Assembly (NCBI GenBank): GCA_902749685.1
Contig: CACVKW010000064.1
Span: 1 to 64,000, forward strand
DNA: 64,000 bases
Source: Olavius sp. associated proteobacterium Delta 1
GTDB lineage: Bacteria > Desulfobacterota > Desulfobacteria > Desulfobacterales > JAFDCJ01
Reading direction: 5' to 3'
This document shows, piece after piece, positions 25,905 to 33,493 of this stretch (position 1 is the stretch's first letter; each line of letters opens with the position of its first letter). The notes beneath the pieces were generated by a model. That model was given only the letters and a program-made list of their open reading frames with translations. It searched no databases and was not told the DNA's origin. Position numbers and translations under genes: made by a program.

Positions 25905-27458
25905 TTACTTATACACCAGATCACCAAAATACGGGAAGTTCATGGTGTTGACAATGTGCTTGATGCCGACCTTATTTTTACCGGCATAGGAATGGTTCTG
26001 CCAGTGAAACGGGACAAATGCGGCCTCATCAGAAAGGATTTTTTCAATATCCTGCAGTATCATGGTCCGCTTCTTCAAATCCGTCTCGGTCTGGGCCGCC
26101 ATGGTCAGCTTGTCAATTTTGGGATTGCAATAATTTCCGCTGTTATACTGACCGTAGCCGGTTTCCTTGTTGGGGCACATGGCCAGAAATTCGGAAAAAT
26201 TACCCGAATCTTCCGTATCCGAGTGCCAGCCGATCATTTGAATATCAGCCGCCTGAGCATCGAATTCATCCCAGTACTGGGCCTTGGGCATGGTCTGTAA
26301 GTTCACTTTGATTTTAATTTTTGCCAACATGGAAGCGAATGCTTCAGCAATTTTTTCGTCGTTGACATAGCGATTGTTCGGCGCAATCATGGTGCACTCA
26401 AACCCGTTGGCCAGACCGGCTTCTTTCATCAGGGCCTTGGCTTTTTTCAGACTGTAGCGGGGCTCGAGGGCCGGATTGTGTCCCATATAGCCTTTGGGAC
26501 TCTGTTGACCGGCCGGCGTAGCCGTGCCTTTCATGATCTTTTTGGCAATCCCCACATTATTGACGGCATGCACAATTGCCTGCCGCACCCGCACGTCCGC
26601 AAGTTCCGGACGCCGCTTCTGGTTTAGCTGAACCGTAATGATTCGACCGCCGGAGTAGGTTACTAGCTTGACTTTTTTATCACTGCGGATTCTCTTAAAA
26701 TCCTGCGGCGGCACCGGAGAAATAAAATCCACGTCGCCGGAAAGCAGTGCCGCCACTCGCGTGGCATCTTCCTTGATCGGGGTCAGGACTATTTTATCCA
26801 CATTGCCGGGGGAATTCTTGTCCCAGTAATCGGCGAATCTTTCAAAAACATACTTTGCGCCTTGTTCCCATTCGACCACTCGATAAGCACCGGTACCGGA
26901 TTCGTTGTGGAGTGCAAAGGAAGGACCGACTTTTACGACCGCATCTTTGGGCTGGCCGGTGGCATCCGTGCCGGAGTAGAATTTACTGTCCAACGGGAAG
27001 ATATAGGTGGCCATGTTGATCAGCAGGGCATAGGGTTTTTTGGTTTTAATATCAACGGTGTAATCGTCGACAATATAGCAGCCGTCGAAGGGCGTGAAAA
27101 GTCCCTTAAAATCCGCACTTTTATAGAAGCGCTCAAAGGTGAATTTGACGTCTTTGGCTGTAAAAGGATTGCCACTATGAAATTTAACGCCTTTGCGCAG
27201 ATAAAAACGCATGGTCAATTCATCGATGCGCTCCCATTTTTCAGCCAGACGGGGTTCAAAATGCATGTCCTGGGCATAGCGTACCAGCGGATCGAAAACC
27301 CAGTGTGAATACTGCAGCATGCCGCCGGACAGCTGCACCTGGGGGTCCTGTGACACCGGACCTGCATCCAATCCGACTTTAAGAGTTTTGGCACCTGCCA
27401 GGGCGCCGATAGACAGCACCATCAGGATGGTTAAACAAAAAATAAATGTTTTTTTCAT
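25905..27458 (-). CDS. Periplasmic solute-binding protein, family 5 (system 2)
   Basis: 517 residues from ATG 27458 (RBS AAAGGAGATC); the open frame extends 33 codons further without an RBS. Signal peptide MKKTFIFCLTILMVLSIGA, cleavage after LAGA. SBP_bac_5 motifs: HWVFDPLVRYAQDMHFEPRL, KFHSGNPFTAKDVKFTFERF and a C-terminal DEAAFVPFHWQNHSYAG. It is clearly related to but distinct from the system 1 protein, so the two systems likely take different ligands. First gene of ABC operon 2. Confidence 0.93.
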   Translation of the reverse strand: MKKTFIFCLTILMVLSIGALAGAKTLKVGLDAGPVSQDPQVQLSGGMLQYSHWVFDPLVRYAQDMHFEPRLAEKWERIDELTMRFYLRKGVKFHSGNPFTAKDVKFTFERFYKSADFKGLFTPFDGCYIVDDYTVDIKTKKPYALLINMATYIFPLDSKFYSGTDATGQPKDAVVKVGPSFALHNESGTGAYRVVEWEQGAKYVFERFADYWDKNSPGNVDKIVLTPIKEDATRVAALLSGDVDFISPVPPQDFKRIRSDKKVKLVTYSGGRIITVQLNQKRRPELADVRVRQAIVHAVNNVGIAKKIMKGTATPAGQQSPKGYMGHNPALEPRYSLKKAKALMKEAGLANGFECTMIAPNNRYVNDEKIAEAFASMLAKIKIKVNLQTMPKAQYWDEFDAQAADIQMIGWHSDTEDSGNFSEFLAMCPNKETGYGQYNSGNYCNPKIDKLTMAAQTETDLKKRTMILQDIEKILSDEAAFVPFHWQNHSYAGKNKVGIKHIVNTMNFPYFGDLVYK

Positions 27459-27834
27459 AACGATCTCCTTTCTTTTCTTTACTTCGCTTTTGGTTATTAT
27501 TTCCCCCAACATGAAGCAGTTACTTTGCGAACGGTCCAAGAGGTTCATAAACGGCAATTCGCTCAGGATACGTCCTACTAGAAGGGTATAATGGATTTAT
27601 TGATATCGGTCAAGAGGAGAACCTAGAACGTTTCCGGCGGGAGCAGCTAGCTGTATCAGGATGGCACCGCTAAAAACTGAATGCTCTGAGTCACTATTCC
27701 GCCGGTAACGGAAAGATTCAAGGCATCCCGTACCCGACACGGGATGGCGGTTAAATCGCCGCGTTATTGATTGCGGCACCGACCGGGGGCGGGTGCCCTG
27801 GCATTTTAGTACAGCCGCCTATTGCAGATTCAGG
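27459..27834. other. Gene-free gap upstream of ABC operon 2 with small hairpins
   Basis: 376 bp between the truncated kinase (27835) and the ABC binding-protein gene. It holds a perfect 8-bp stem CATCCCGT/ACGGGATG (27724-27746) followed by GCGG-loop-CCGC (27748-27763). These could terminate the upstream F0/kinase transcript on the minus strand, although no T-run follows. The operon 2 promoter must also lie here but was not identified. Confidence 0.4.
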
Positions 27835-28332
27835 TTAAGGATTGTCCACCAGGGTGGCCATGACGGCTGCGATAACCGCTTCAACTGCGGCTGCAATACC
27901 CATTTTCCCGGTGTTGATGGTCATATTGTAATGAATAGGGTCGGTTATGTCGGCATTGAAAGAATGTCTTATGAACGCTTTGCGACGTGATTCCCGCCGA
28001 ATGACACGGCGCTTGGCTTCTTCGGTAGTCGCCCGGTATTCAAGCGCCACATTGCGAACTCGCATTTCCATGGGTGCGATGACACGCACGCTGAATATAT
28101 CATCGGCCGGCAGGATAAAATTTGCGCCCCGGCCCACGATTACCGCACGGCCGTGTTTGGCAATCGTACTGGTGACTACCAGAAGATGCTTGAGGTAGGT
28201 GTCGGGGTGAATATATTGGTCTTCCATCAGAGAGGATATGAAATCCTTTACCCCGCTGAGACGTTCTTTTTCAAGGGCAAGGATTAACGGTTCGGATTTG
28301 ACGTGAACCTTGAACCCCTGAACGGTTGCGTT
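27835..28332 (-). pseudogene. 5'-truncated cytidylate-kinase-like gene abutting atpF
   Basis: From ATG 28227 the product is 130 residues and matches the C-terminal two thirds of the cytidylate-kinase-like family: AVIVGRGANFILPADDIFSV, then RATTEEAKRRVIRRESRRKAF and DITDPIHYNMTINTG. The same segments occur in the intact paralogue at 43388-44005. The P-loop half (paralogue: SRQFGAGGKTLG) is missing. The frame stays open and family-like for about 35 codons upstream of the ATG, up to the atpF stop codon at 28333-28335. There is no usable start in that stretch, so the 5' end was cut off where it now joins atpF. Confidence 0.65.
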
Positions 28333-28920
28333 TTATTTTGATGACGCACTGGACATGAAGGCATCGATAAATCTCTGGTTATCCGCCTCCGTAATTTTTT
28401 CCGGCAACAATTTTGTGGCCAGGGTGATAGCGGCATCAATGATCTCTGATTTTAGCTCCTGGCGGGCTTCTACGATGCGGCTGTTGATTTTCTGTTGGGC
28501 ACTTTGGAGCAGTATTTTGCTTTCCTGCTCTGCTGCTTCAATAATCATTTGCCTGTTTTTTTCGCCCTGCGCGACGATTCTCTTTTTTAAGTCTGATAGA
28601 CGATTCTGGCTGTTTGCAAGCTGTTTTTTACAATCAGCAATTTGGCGGAGCATCTCATCTTTTTCAGCTTCCAAACCGCCGATTTCATCGGCGATATCCT
28701 GTTGCTTGCCGGCTAAAAATTTCTTGATGGGCGCGCGGGAAAATTTAATCAACAGGAAGGCCAGAATCAGAAAATTAACCCATCGCATGACCAGGTCGAA
28801 TATGGGACGCCAATCGCCTGGATTATCTGCCGCCAGGACTTCAAAAGCCGACAGATGAAGCATGATTAGACAGGTTAAAAACCAGCTGCCTGCCAGTAAT
28901 ATTTTTTTCACGTATTTCAC
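28333..28920 (-). CDS. atpF: ATP synthase F0 subunit b
   Basis: 195 residues. N-terminal signal-like helix (ILLAGSWFLTCLIMLHLSAF, then VLAADNPGDW), a membrane helix RWVNFLILAFLLIKF, and a long charged coiled coil (about 75-160) that forms the peripheral stalk. A b subunit with a cleavable-looking N-terminus is usual in deltaproteobacteria. Its ATG overlaps the b' stop by 4 bp (ATGA). In relatives the next genes are atpH-A-G-D-C; here the downstream sequence is a truncated kinase fragment, so no F1 gene follows. Confidence 0.9.
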   Translation of the reverse strand: MKYVKKILLAGSWFLTCLIMLHLSAFEVLAADNPGDWRPIFDLVMRWVNFLILAFLLIKFSRAPIKKFLAGKQQDIADEIGGLEAEKDEMLRQIADCKKQLANSQNRLSDLKKRIVAQGEKNRQMIIEAAEQESKILLQSAQQKINSRIVEARQELKSEIIDAAITLATKLLPEKITEADNQRFIDAFMSSASSK

Positions 28921-29372
28921 AGGTGCTGCCTCCGGTCTGTGATTTTTTCAATGATATTCAGAGCCAGGGCTTCCGATTCTTTTTCCACGGCCTTTCTTTC
29001 TTTAGCTATGCGGGCCTCAATTTCTTGTTGGACCTTTTGCCTGTCAGCGGTGATCTGCTTTTTGACCGATTCAAAAATTTCCTTTGCCTGCTGACTGCCG
29101 GTAGCTTCAAGGTTATCCTTGAGCTCCAAGGCCTCTTTTCTGGTGGCGGATTCCTGCTGCTGGATTTGGCTGGTAATTGAGTCTACCTCTTCCTGGGCCT
29201 GAGTGATATCCCGTTTAACCCGCTCGATATGAATGTCCCTGTCAGACATCACATTTCGCAGGGGACGAAACATGATTCGATTGATCACGAATAAAAATAT
29301 CAGAAACCCGATGACTTGAACAATCAGGGTTTCATTGATGCTGATAAGCGCTACGTTGCTGATGATTTCCAT
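28917..29372 (-). CDS. ATP synthase F0 subunit b' (second b-type subunit)
   Basis: 151 residues from ATG 29372 (a TTG nine bases upstream is possible). A membrane helix near residues 13-30 (LIVQVIGFLIFLFVINRIMF) with the FRPLRNVMSDRD junction is typical of b', followed by about 110 residues of coiled coil (RVKRDITQAQEEVDSITSQ). Pairs with the product of the next gene as a b/b' heterodimer, the arrangement known from photosynthetic bacteria and deltaproteobacteria. About 200 bp of gene-free DNA separate it from the c gene. Confidence 0.88.
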   Translation of the reverse strand: MEIISNVALISINETLIVQVIGFLIFLFVINRIMFRPLRNVMSDRDIHIERVKRDITQAQEEVDSITSQIQQQESATRKEALELKDNLEATGSQQAKEIFESVKKQITADRQKVQQEIEARIAKERKAVEKESEALALNIIEKITDRRQHL

Positions 29373-29575
29373 GGGACCCAATCCAGATAGCTTATTTAGT
29401 TGGGCGATCGACGCTCAACTAAAAGTTATTTGTCATTGGTTATTTGTTATTCGAAATGATGATCATCTATTTTACTGATATTGCATCAAATAATAAGACA
29501 TCAGATATCAGTCCGTTTTTTACGATTAACTGATAACTAACAGCCAGTAACTCCCAATCGACTATTTGACCAACT

Positions 29576-29824
29576 TTAGACGACAAACAATAACAGCAAG
29601 GCGATAACCAGAGAATAGATTCCGGTCGACTCTGAAACCGCCTGCCCCACCAGCATGGTCCGGGTTAACAGGCCGGCTTCTTTAGGATTTTTACCAATCG
29701 CTTCACAGGCTTTGGCTGCTACCATGCCCTCACCGACCCCGGGTCCTATGGCGCCCAGTCCCATTGATATACCAGCACCGATAAATGCTGCTGCTTTTAC
29801 GATATCCACACCTTCAATTGCCAT
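29576..29824 (-). CDS. atpE: ATP synthase F0 subunit c, single hairpin, Na+-type site
   Basis: 82 residues, one hairpin. Using Ilyobacter tartaricus-like numbering, the ion site is complete: Glu32 in helix 1 (GPGVGEG) and, in helix 2, Q61, E65, S66, T67, Y70 (LVGQAVSESTGIYSLVIA). That Ser-Thr/Tyr pattern is the established Na+-coordinating signature; Glu in place of Gln at 32 matches the double-carboxylate c subunits of N-type ATPases. The loop is GKNPKE. RBS AAGGAGGAAAAA is the strongest in the cluster, suiting a subunit needed in many copies. Confidence 0.95.
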   Translation of the reverse strand: MAIEGVDIVKAAAFIGAGISMGLGAIGPGVGEGMVAAKACEAIGKNPKEAGLLTRTMLVGQAVSESTGIYSLVIALLLLFVV

Positions 29825-29846
29825 TTTTTCCTCCTTAATTTTATCT

Positions 29847-29894
29847 ATCGCCGAAGGCGATTGGGGGTTCCAGGCTTTTATCCGGAAAGCCTGG
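29847..29894 (-). promoter_or_regulatory. Two stacked hairpins between the two c-type genes
   Basis: On the minus strand the order is stem CCAGGCTTT/AAAGCCTGG (29870-29894), then stem ATCGCC/GGCGAT with a TTC loop (29847-29861), then the atpE ribosome-binding site. No T-run follows, so it is unlikely to be a terminator. It may be an RNA processing or stability element setting the ratio of the two proteolipids. Confidence 0.5.
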
Positions 29895-29954
29895 AAAATA
29901 ATATCCAGTTTATCCTGTAAATCCCGTCAAAAAATAAAATAGAATCCATACATA

Positions 29955-30929
29955 TTACACCACAAATATCAGTACCAGGCTCACTACCATGGCATAAATA
30001 GCCGTGGATTGCGAAACCGCCTGTCCCACCAACATGGTCCGCATTAATTCTCCGGCATGCTCGACATTTCTGGCTACCCACCTGACCGCACCTTCGGCGG
30101 CCATACCGTTGCCGATCCCCGGACCGATACCGCCAAATCCCATACAGATCCCGGCGCCCAAAAGTGCCATGGATGCGCTCAGGGTGGTTGATTCGGGATA
30201 TGATTTGAACATCAATATGAAGCTTACCAGCAGCCCGAAGATGGCAGGCGTCTGGGACACCGCCTGTCCGACCAGCATGATAGTCGTTACATTTGCTGCG
30301 GTTTTGGGCTGCCTGGCAATGCCTTCGCAGCTTGCCCCGGCAGCCAGTCCGCCTCCGTACCCGGAGCCGATGGCGGCTAGTCCCATGCTCAAGCCGGCTC
30401 CAAGATAGGCCGCCCACGTCGGATAAAGCGGGGCATTTCCAAAATTCAGGAACATCAGCATCAGGGACACCACCATGGCGAATATGGCCGGTGTCTGGCA
30501 TACCGCCGATCCGATGAGCATATTGGTGGTCAACTGAGAGGTTACGGCCGGCTGCCTGGCAATTCCAAAACAGGCCTGACCGCCCGGGTACCCCGACCCG
30601 ACCCCCGACCCGATGGCACCCAGGCCCATACAGATGCCGGCACCCAACAGGGCGGCAGCTTTCAAAAGGGTGGGCACGGGAACATCCAGAAAAAGCAGCA
30701 GGATGGCGATTACCAGGGCAAAGATTGAGGCCGATTCGGCCACCGCCTGTCCCACCAGCATATTTTTGAAAATATCGGCTGAAATTTTGGGGTTGCGTGA
30801 AACCGCCGCATTGGCCTGGGCCGCTGTATATCCCTCGCCAATTGCCGCACCGATAGCGCCAAGTCCCATTGCCAGGCCGCCTCCGGTGTAAGCAGCCACT
30901 TTCACCATTGTTTCAATATCAAAAGTCAT
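29955..30929 (-). CDS. Four-hairpin c-type proteolipid with one ion-binding carboxylate
   Basis: 324 residues made of four tandem c-subunit hairpins (about 1-82, 83-163, 164-245, 246-324), eight membrane helices in all. Hairpin 1 keeps both acidic positions, Glu32 and Glu65-Ser66 (GQAVAESASIF). In hairpins 2-4 the helix-2 carboxylate is Gln: Q145 (SAVCQTPAIF), Q226 (GQAVSQTPAIF), Q307 (GQAVSQSTAIY); the helix-1 position is Ser112, Gly193 and Asn274. The polar loops RNPK, RQPA, RQPK persist, but hairpin 4 has RNVE. So one charged site serves four hairpins, as in V-type rotor design. Starts 3 bp after the a-subunit stop; followed by an ordinary atpE. Confidence 0.93.
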   Translation of the reverse strand: MTFDIETMVKVAAYTGGGLAMGLGAIGAAIGEGYTAAQANAAVSRNPKISADIFKNMLVGQAVAESASIFALVIAILLLFLDVPVPTLLKAAALLGAGICMGLGAIGSGVGSGYPGGQACFGIARQPAVTSQLTTNMLIGSAVCQTPAIFAMVVSLMLMFLNFGNAPLYPTWAAYLGAGLSMGLAAIGSGYGGGLAAGASCEGIARQPKTAANVTTIMLVGQAVSQTPAIFGLLVSFILMFKSYPESTTLSASMALLGAGICMGFGGIGPGIGNGMAAEGAVRWVARNVEHAGELMRTMLVGQAVSQSTAIYAMVVSLVLIFVV

Positions 30930-30932
30930 CTA

Positions 30933-31607
30933 TTATTTTACCTGAACTGAAATGTATACAACCGTGAGCATGGTAAACACAAAGGCCTGAATGGTGCCAA
31001 CAAAAAGACCAAAAAATGCGTATAAGAACGGCGGCAGAACAATGTTGTAAGTCAAAGAGGAAACCACCAGGATGATAATTGATCCCCCCATGATGTTTCC
31101 GAACAATCGAAAGGAAATAGAAACAATCTTGGCAAGTTCACCAATCACATTCAGCGGCATCATGAAAAATATCGGTTGAAAATATTCTTTAATGTAGGCT
31201 TTAAATCCCTTGGACTTGATACCGGCATAATGTGCAATAGCAAATCCCATAATGCCCAATCCCAGGGTTGTGTTAAGATCCTTGGTCGGCTCTTCCAGGT
31301 GGGGAATTATTCCTAACCAGTTGGAAAAAAGCAGAAACATAAACAGTGCGCAAACAAGCGGGGCATAGGTTTTGGCCAAATCTTTGCCCAGCGCATCCTC
31401 GCTAAGCTCATAGAGCAGTTTTACAATCAGTTCCCCCAGTGCCTGGATCGGTCTGGGCAGTATATCCTTTTTGTTGCTTGCGAATAGACCAAACACAATC
31501 AGCACCGCAAATACAATCCATGTCATTGCGATGACTTCAAGATTTATGGTTATGTTGTGCCCCAAAAAAGGAATGATAAGCTGATGTAATTTTCCTAAAT
31601 CGCCCAT
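30933..31607 (-). CDS. atpB: ATP synthase F0 subunit a
   Basis: 224 residues, short form with about five to six helices. The essential stator Arg is present in SISFRLFGNIMGGSIIILV; FSNWLGIIPHLEEPTKDLNTTL and the C-terminal TIQAFVFTMLTVVYISV are conserved a-subunit segments. It provides the two half-channels next to the rotor ring. RBS GGAG precedes ATG 31607. The intact Arg argues that this F0 can still translocate ions. Confidence 0.94.
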   Translation of the reverse strand: MGDLGKLHQLIIPFLGHNITINLEVIAMTWIVFAVLIVFGLFASNKKDILPRPIQALGELIVKLLYELSEDALGKDLAKTYAPLVCALFMFLLFSNWLGIIPHLEEPTKDLNTTLGLGIMGFAIAHYAGIKSKGFKAYIKEYFQPIFFMMPLNVIGELAKIVSISFRLFGNIMGGSIIILVVSSLTYNIVLPPFLYAFFGLFVGTIQAFVFTMLTVVYISVQVK

Positions 31608-31640
31608 AGTCGTTTCTCCAGCATTTTAATTGCTGATGCT

Positions 31641-32027
31641 CTAAACCTCTTTTTCCCGGTTTGATAAAATAAGTCTGAAAATATGATCGGCAAGGATTAC
31701 CAATTGGATCATAAAAATTCCCACTATTGCAGCTACCATATCAAATTGATCAAATTTAACAGCGACTACAATCGGGACCGCCAATAAAACGTATCGAAAA
31801 ATTATTGAACCCAGCGAAAGAAGAAAGGTTTTTCTTTTTGATTTGCCCAGGCGCAGGGGAAGCGTTTGGCCGATGAGTATAAAATTGATCACACTGAAAA
31901 CGGTGCCCAGTATCAAGCCTTTGGCCACATCTTTTTGTCCGGCCAAAATAAAACAAAGCCCGATAGCAATGGCAATCCAAATTGCCCTGGAACCGTATTT
32001 TTTCTGTGTTTGTTTAACGGACTCCAT
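31641..32027 (-). CDS. ATP synthase subunit I (AtpI/AtpR-like)
   Basis: 128 residues with four helices (IWIAIAIGLCFILAG; LILGTVFSVINFILIG; SIIFRYVLLAVPIVVAV; AAIVGIFMIQLVILADHIF). It matches the ATP synthase I / AtpR type of assembly factor that accompanies F0 genes. RBS GAGGG before ATG 32027, overlapping the previous gene by 14 bp. In N-type ATPase operons a comparable AtpR protein is thought to sit beside the c ring; the role here is inferred from position and topology. Confidence 0.8.
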   Translation of the reverse strand: MESVKQTQKKYGSRAIWIAIAIGLCFILAGQKDVAKGLILGTVFSVINFILIGQTLPLRLGKSKRKTFLLSLGSIIFRYVLLAVPIVVAVKFDQFDMVAAIVGIFMIQLVILADHIFRLILSNREKEV

Positions 32028-32280
32028 TCCCTCGATTTTCGCGGTCGTTGCCCTTGTCCTCGATTACCTCCATAATTTGACGATAGACGGTGACCCCGCC
32101 GCCAATTACACCTAAAATGGTGAAGATCGTCACAAAAATTCCTTTAAGTCCCAACCACTTGTCTATATACAATCCCACAAAAAAACAAAATACGATGCAT
32201 CCCGCCATGGTCAGGCCGATTTGCATTATAATGGAAAGATTTTCAGCCCATGCCCGGTTCTTTTTATAATTAAAAAACAT
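32014..32280 (-). CDS. AtpZ/AtpI-family small membrane protein
   Basis: 88 residues, two helices (MQIGLTMAGCIVFCFFVGLYIDK and KGIFVTIFTILGVIGGGVTVY) joined by the DKWLGLKG turn, the pattern of the AtpZ / AtpQ family found at the head of bacterial ATP synthase operons. It is the first gene of the F0 cluster. In N-type operons the beta and epsilon genes come before it; here the upstream gene is a PQQ-type beta-propeller instead. Confidence 0.82.
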   Translation of the reverse strand: MFFNYKKNRAWAENLSIIMQIGLTMAGCIVFCFFVGLYIDKWLGLKGIFVTIFTILGVIGGGVTVYRQIMEVIEDKGNDRENRGNGVR

Positions 32281-32345
32281 TGCTATTTACCAATTATTAA
32301 TTTCGTGTGTCAAGGGTGAATTCCATGACTCAATTATTTTTTAGT

Positions 32346-33458
32346 CTAAAAATTTCCATTGCCATGGTTAAAATGAAAACCGGGCCATGGGCTTTGGAGC
32401 TGATAACCGGAGCTTTCAGAGCTGATAGCGTATAGGCCATGGTCCTTGCTGCCCACATATATGGTCCCGTCGTTACCAATCCCCGGAGATGAACTGACCC
32501 CATCGTTTGTTCTAAACCGCCACTTCAGTTCGCCACCCGGAGCGATCGCATACAGGTGATGGTCGTCGCTGCCGATATAAATGGTGCCATCTTGACCGAC
32601 GGCAGGCGAAGAGGAAATTTTATCTTCGGTCCTAAACCGCCATTTTCGATTTCCGTTTTTTGTCAACGCATACAGATGGTGGTCCCAGCTGCCCACGTAA
32701 ATCGTGCCATCCTTGTCAATCGCCGGAGAAGAAGCTATGACATCACCGGTTTTGTAACGCCACTTCAGGCTACCGTCATTGTTGACGGCATACAGATGAT
32801 GGTCCCAGCTGCCAACAAATACGGTGCCGTCTCTTCCGAGGGCAGGGGATGACTGTATCCAAGAGCCGGTCTTGAAGGTCCACCGCAGGCGGCCGCTTCG
32901 CTCGATGGCATACAAACGACCATCCCAGCTGCCGACATAGACCGCATGATCTCTGCTCAAGGCCGGCGAGGAAGATACTTTGTACTCTGTTTTAAAGCGC
33001 CATTTCAAACTTCCATCCTTTCGGACAGCATAGATATAGTTATCATAACTGCCGAAATAAATCGTGCCGTCATCATCGACGGCCGGCGACGATATGATAG
33101 GTTGTTTACCCATGGCCCTGAACTTCCACTGCAGGACTTTATCCGGTTCGATGGCATATAAATGATGGTCCCAACTTCCGACATACACCACACCGTTCGC
33201 ACCGACGGCCGGAGTCGACTGAACCCAAAATCCGGTTTCGTATTTCCACCGGCTATTTCCGTCCGGTGCAATGGCGTACAGGTGTTCGTCCTGGCTGCCA
33301 ATAAAGATTGTACCTCCGGAGGAGATTACCGGTGAAGAGAGGATTTGACCTGCCGTCGATATTTTCCACCTGAGACTACCCGGTTGGGCATTTGCGACGG
33401 CGCCGGATCCCGGAATTAAAAACAATATGAGGAAGACTAAATAATGTTTCGGATTCAT
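32346..33458 (-). CDS. Secreted PQQ-type beta-propeller repeat protein
   Basis: 370 residues from ATG 33458. Signal peptide (HYLVFLILFLIPGSGAVANA), then about eight copies of a 40-residue blade with the pattern LKWRFKT..SSPA..DGTIYVGSWDHHLYAI. The conserved tryptophan and GxxDGxLYAI spacing is that of PQQ_2/BamB-like propellers. The blades are nearly identical to each other, so recent expansion by unit duplication is likely. No enzyme motif, so a scaffold or binding role is more likely than a dehydrogenase. It sits between the F0 cluster and the antiporter cluster on the same strand, 35 bp after the last MnhD-type gene. Confidence 0.85.
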   Translation of the reverse strand: MNPKHYLVFLILFLIPGSGAVANAQPGSLRWKISTAGQILSSPVISSGGTIFIGSQDEHLYAIAPDGNSRWKYETGFWVQSTPAVGANGVVYVGSWDHHLYAIEPDKVLQWKFRAMGKQPIISSPAVDDDGTIYFGSYDNYIYAVRKDGSLKWRFKTEYKVSSSPALSRDHAVYVGSWDGRLYAIERSGRLRWTFKTGSWIQSSPALGRDGTVFVGSWDHHLYAVNNDGSLKWRYKTGDVIASSPAIDKDGTIYVGSWDHHLYALTKNGNRKWRFRTEDKISSSPAVGQDGTIYIGSDDHHLYAIAPGGELKWRFRTNDGVSSSPGIGNDGTIYVGSKDHGLYAISSESSGYQLQSPWPGFHFNHGNGNF

Positions 33459-33493
33459 GTTGTCCAATTCAGATAGAAATTGATCCAATGGAA

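Noticed and set aside
27459..27557. Upstream extension of the second binding protein to 27557
   Set aside because: It would put 33 residues before the signal peptide; ATG 27458 has AAAGGAG and a normal signal sequence.
29878..30501. A 207-codon frame overlapping the four-hairpin c gene
   Set aside because: It shares DNA with the c-hairpin gene in another frame, is low-complexity and lacks an RBS; the c gene has clear homology.
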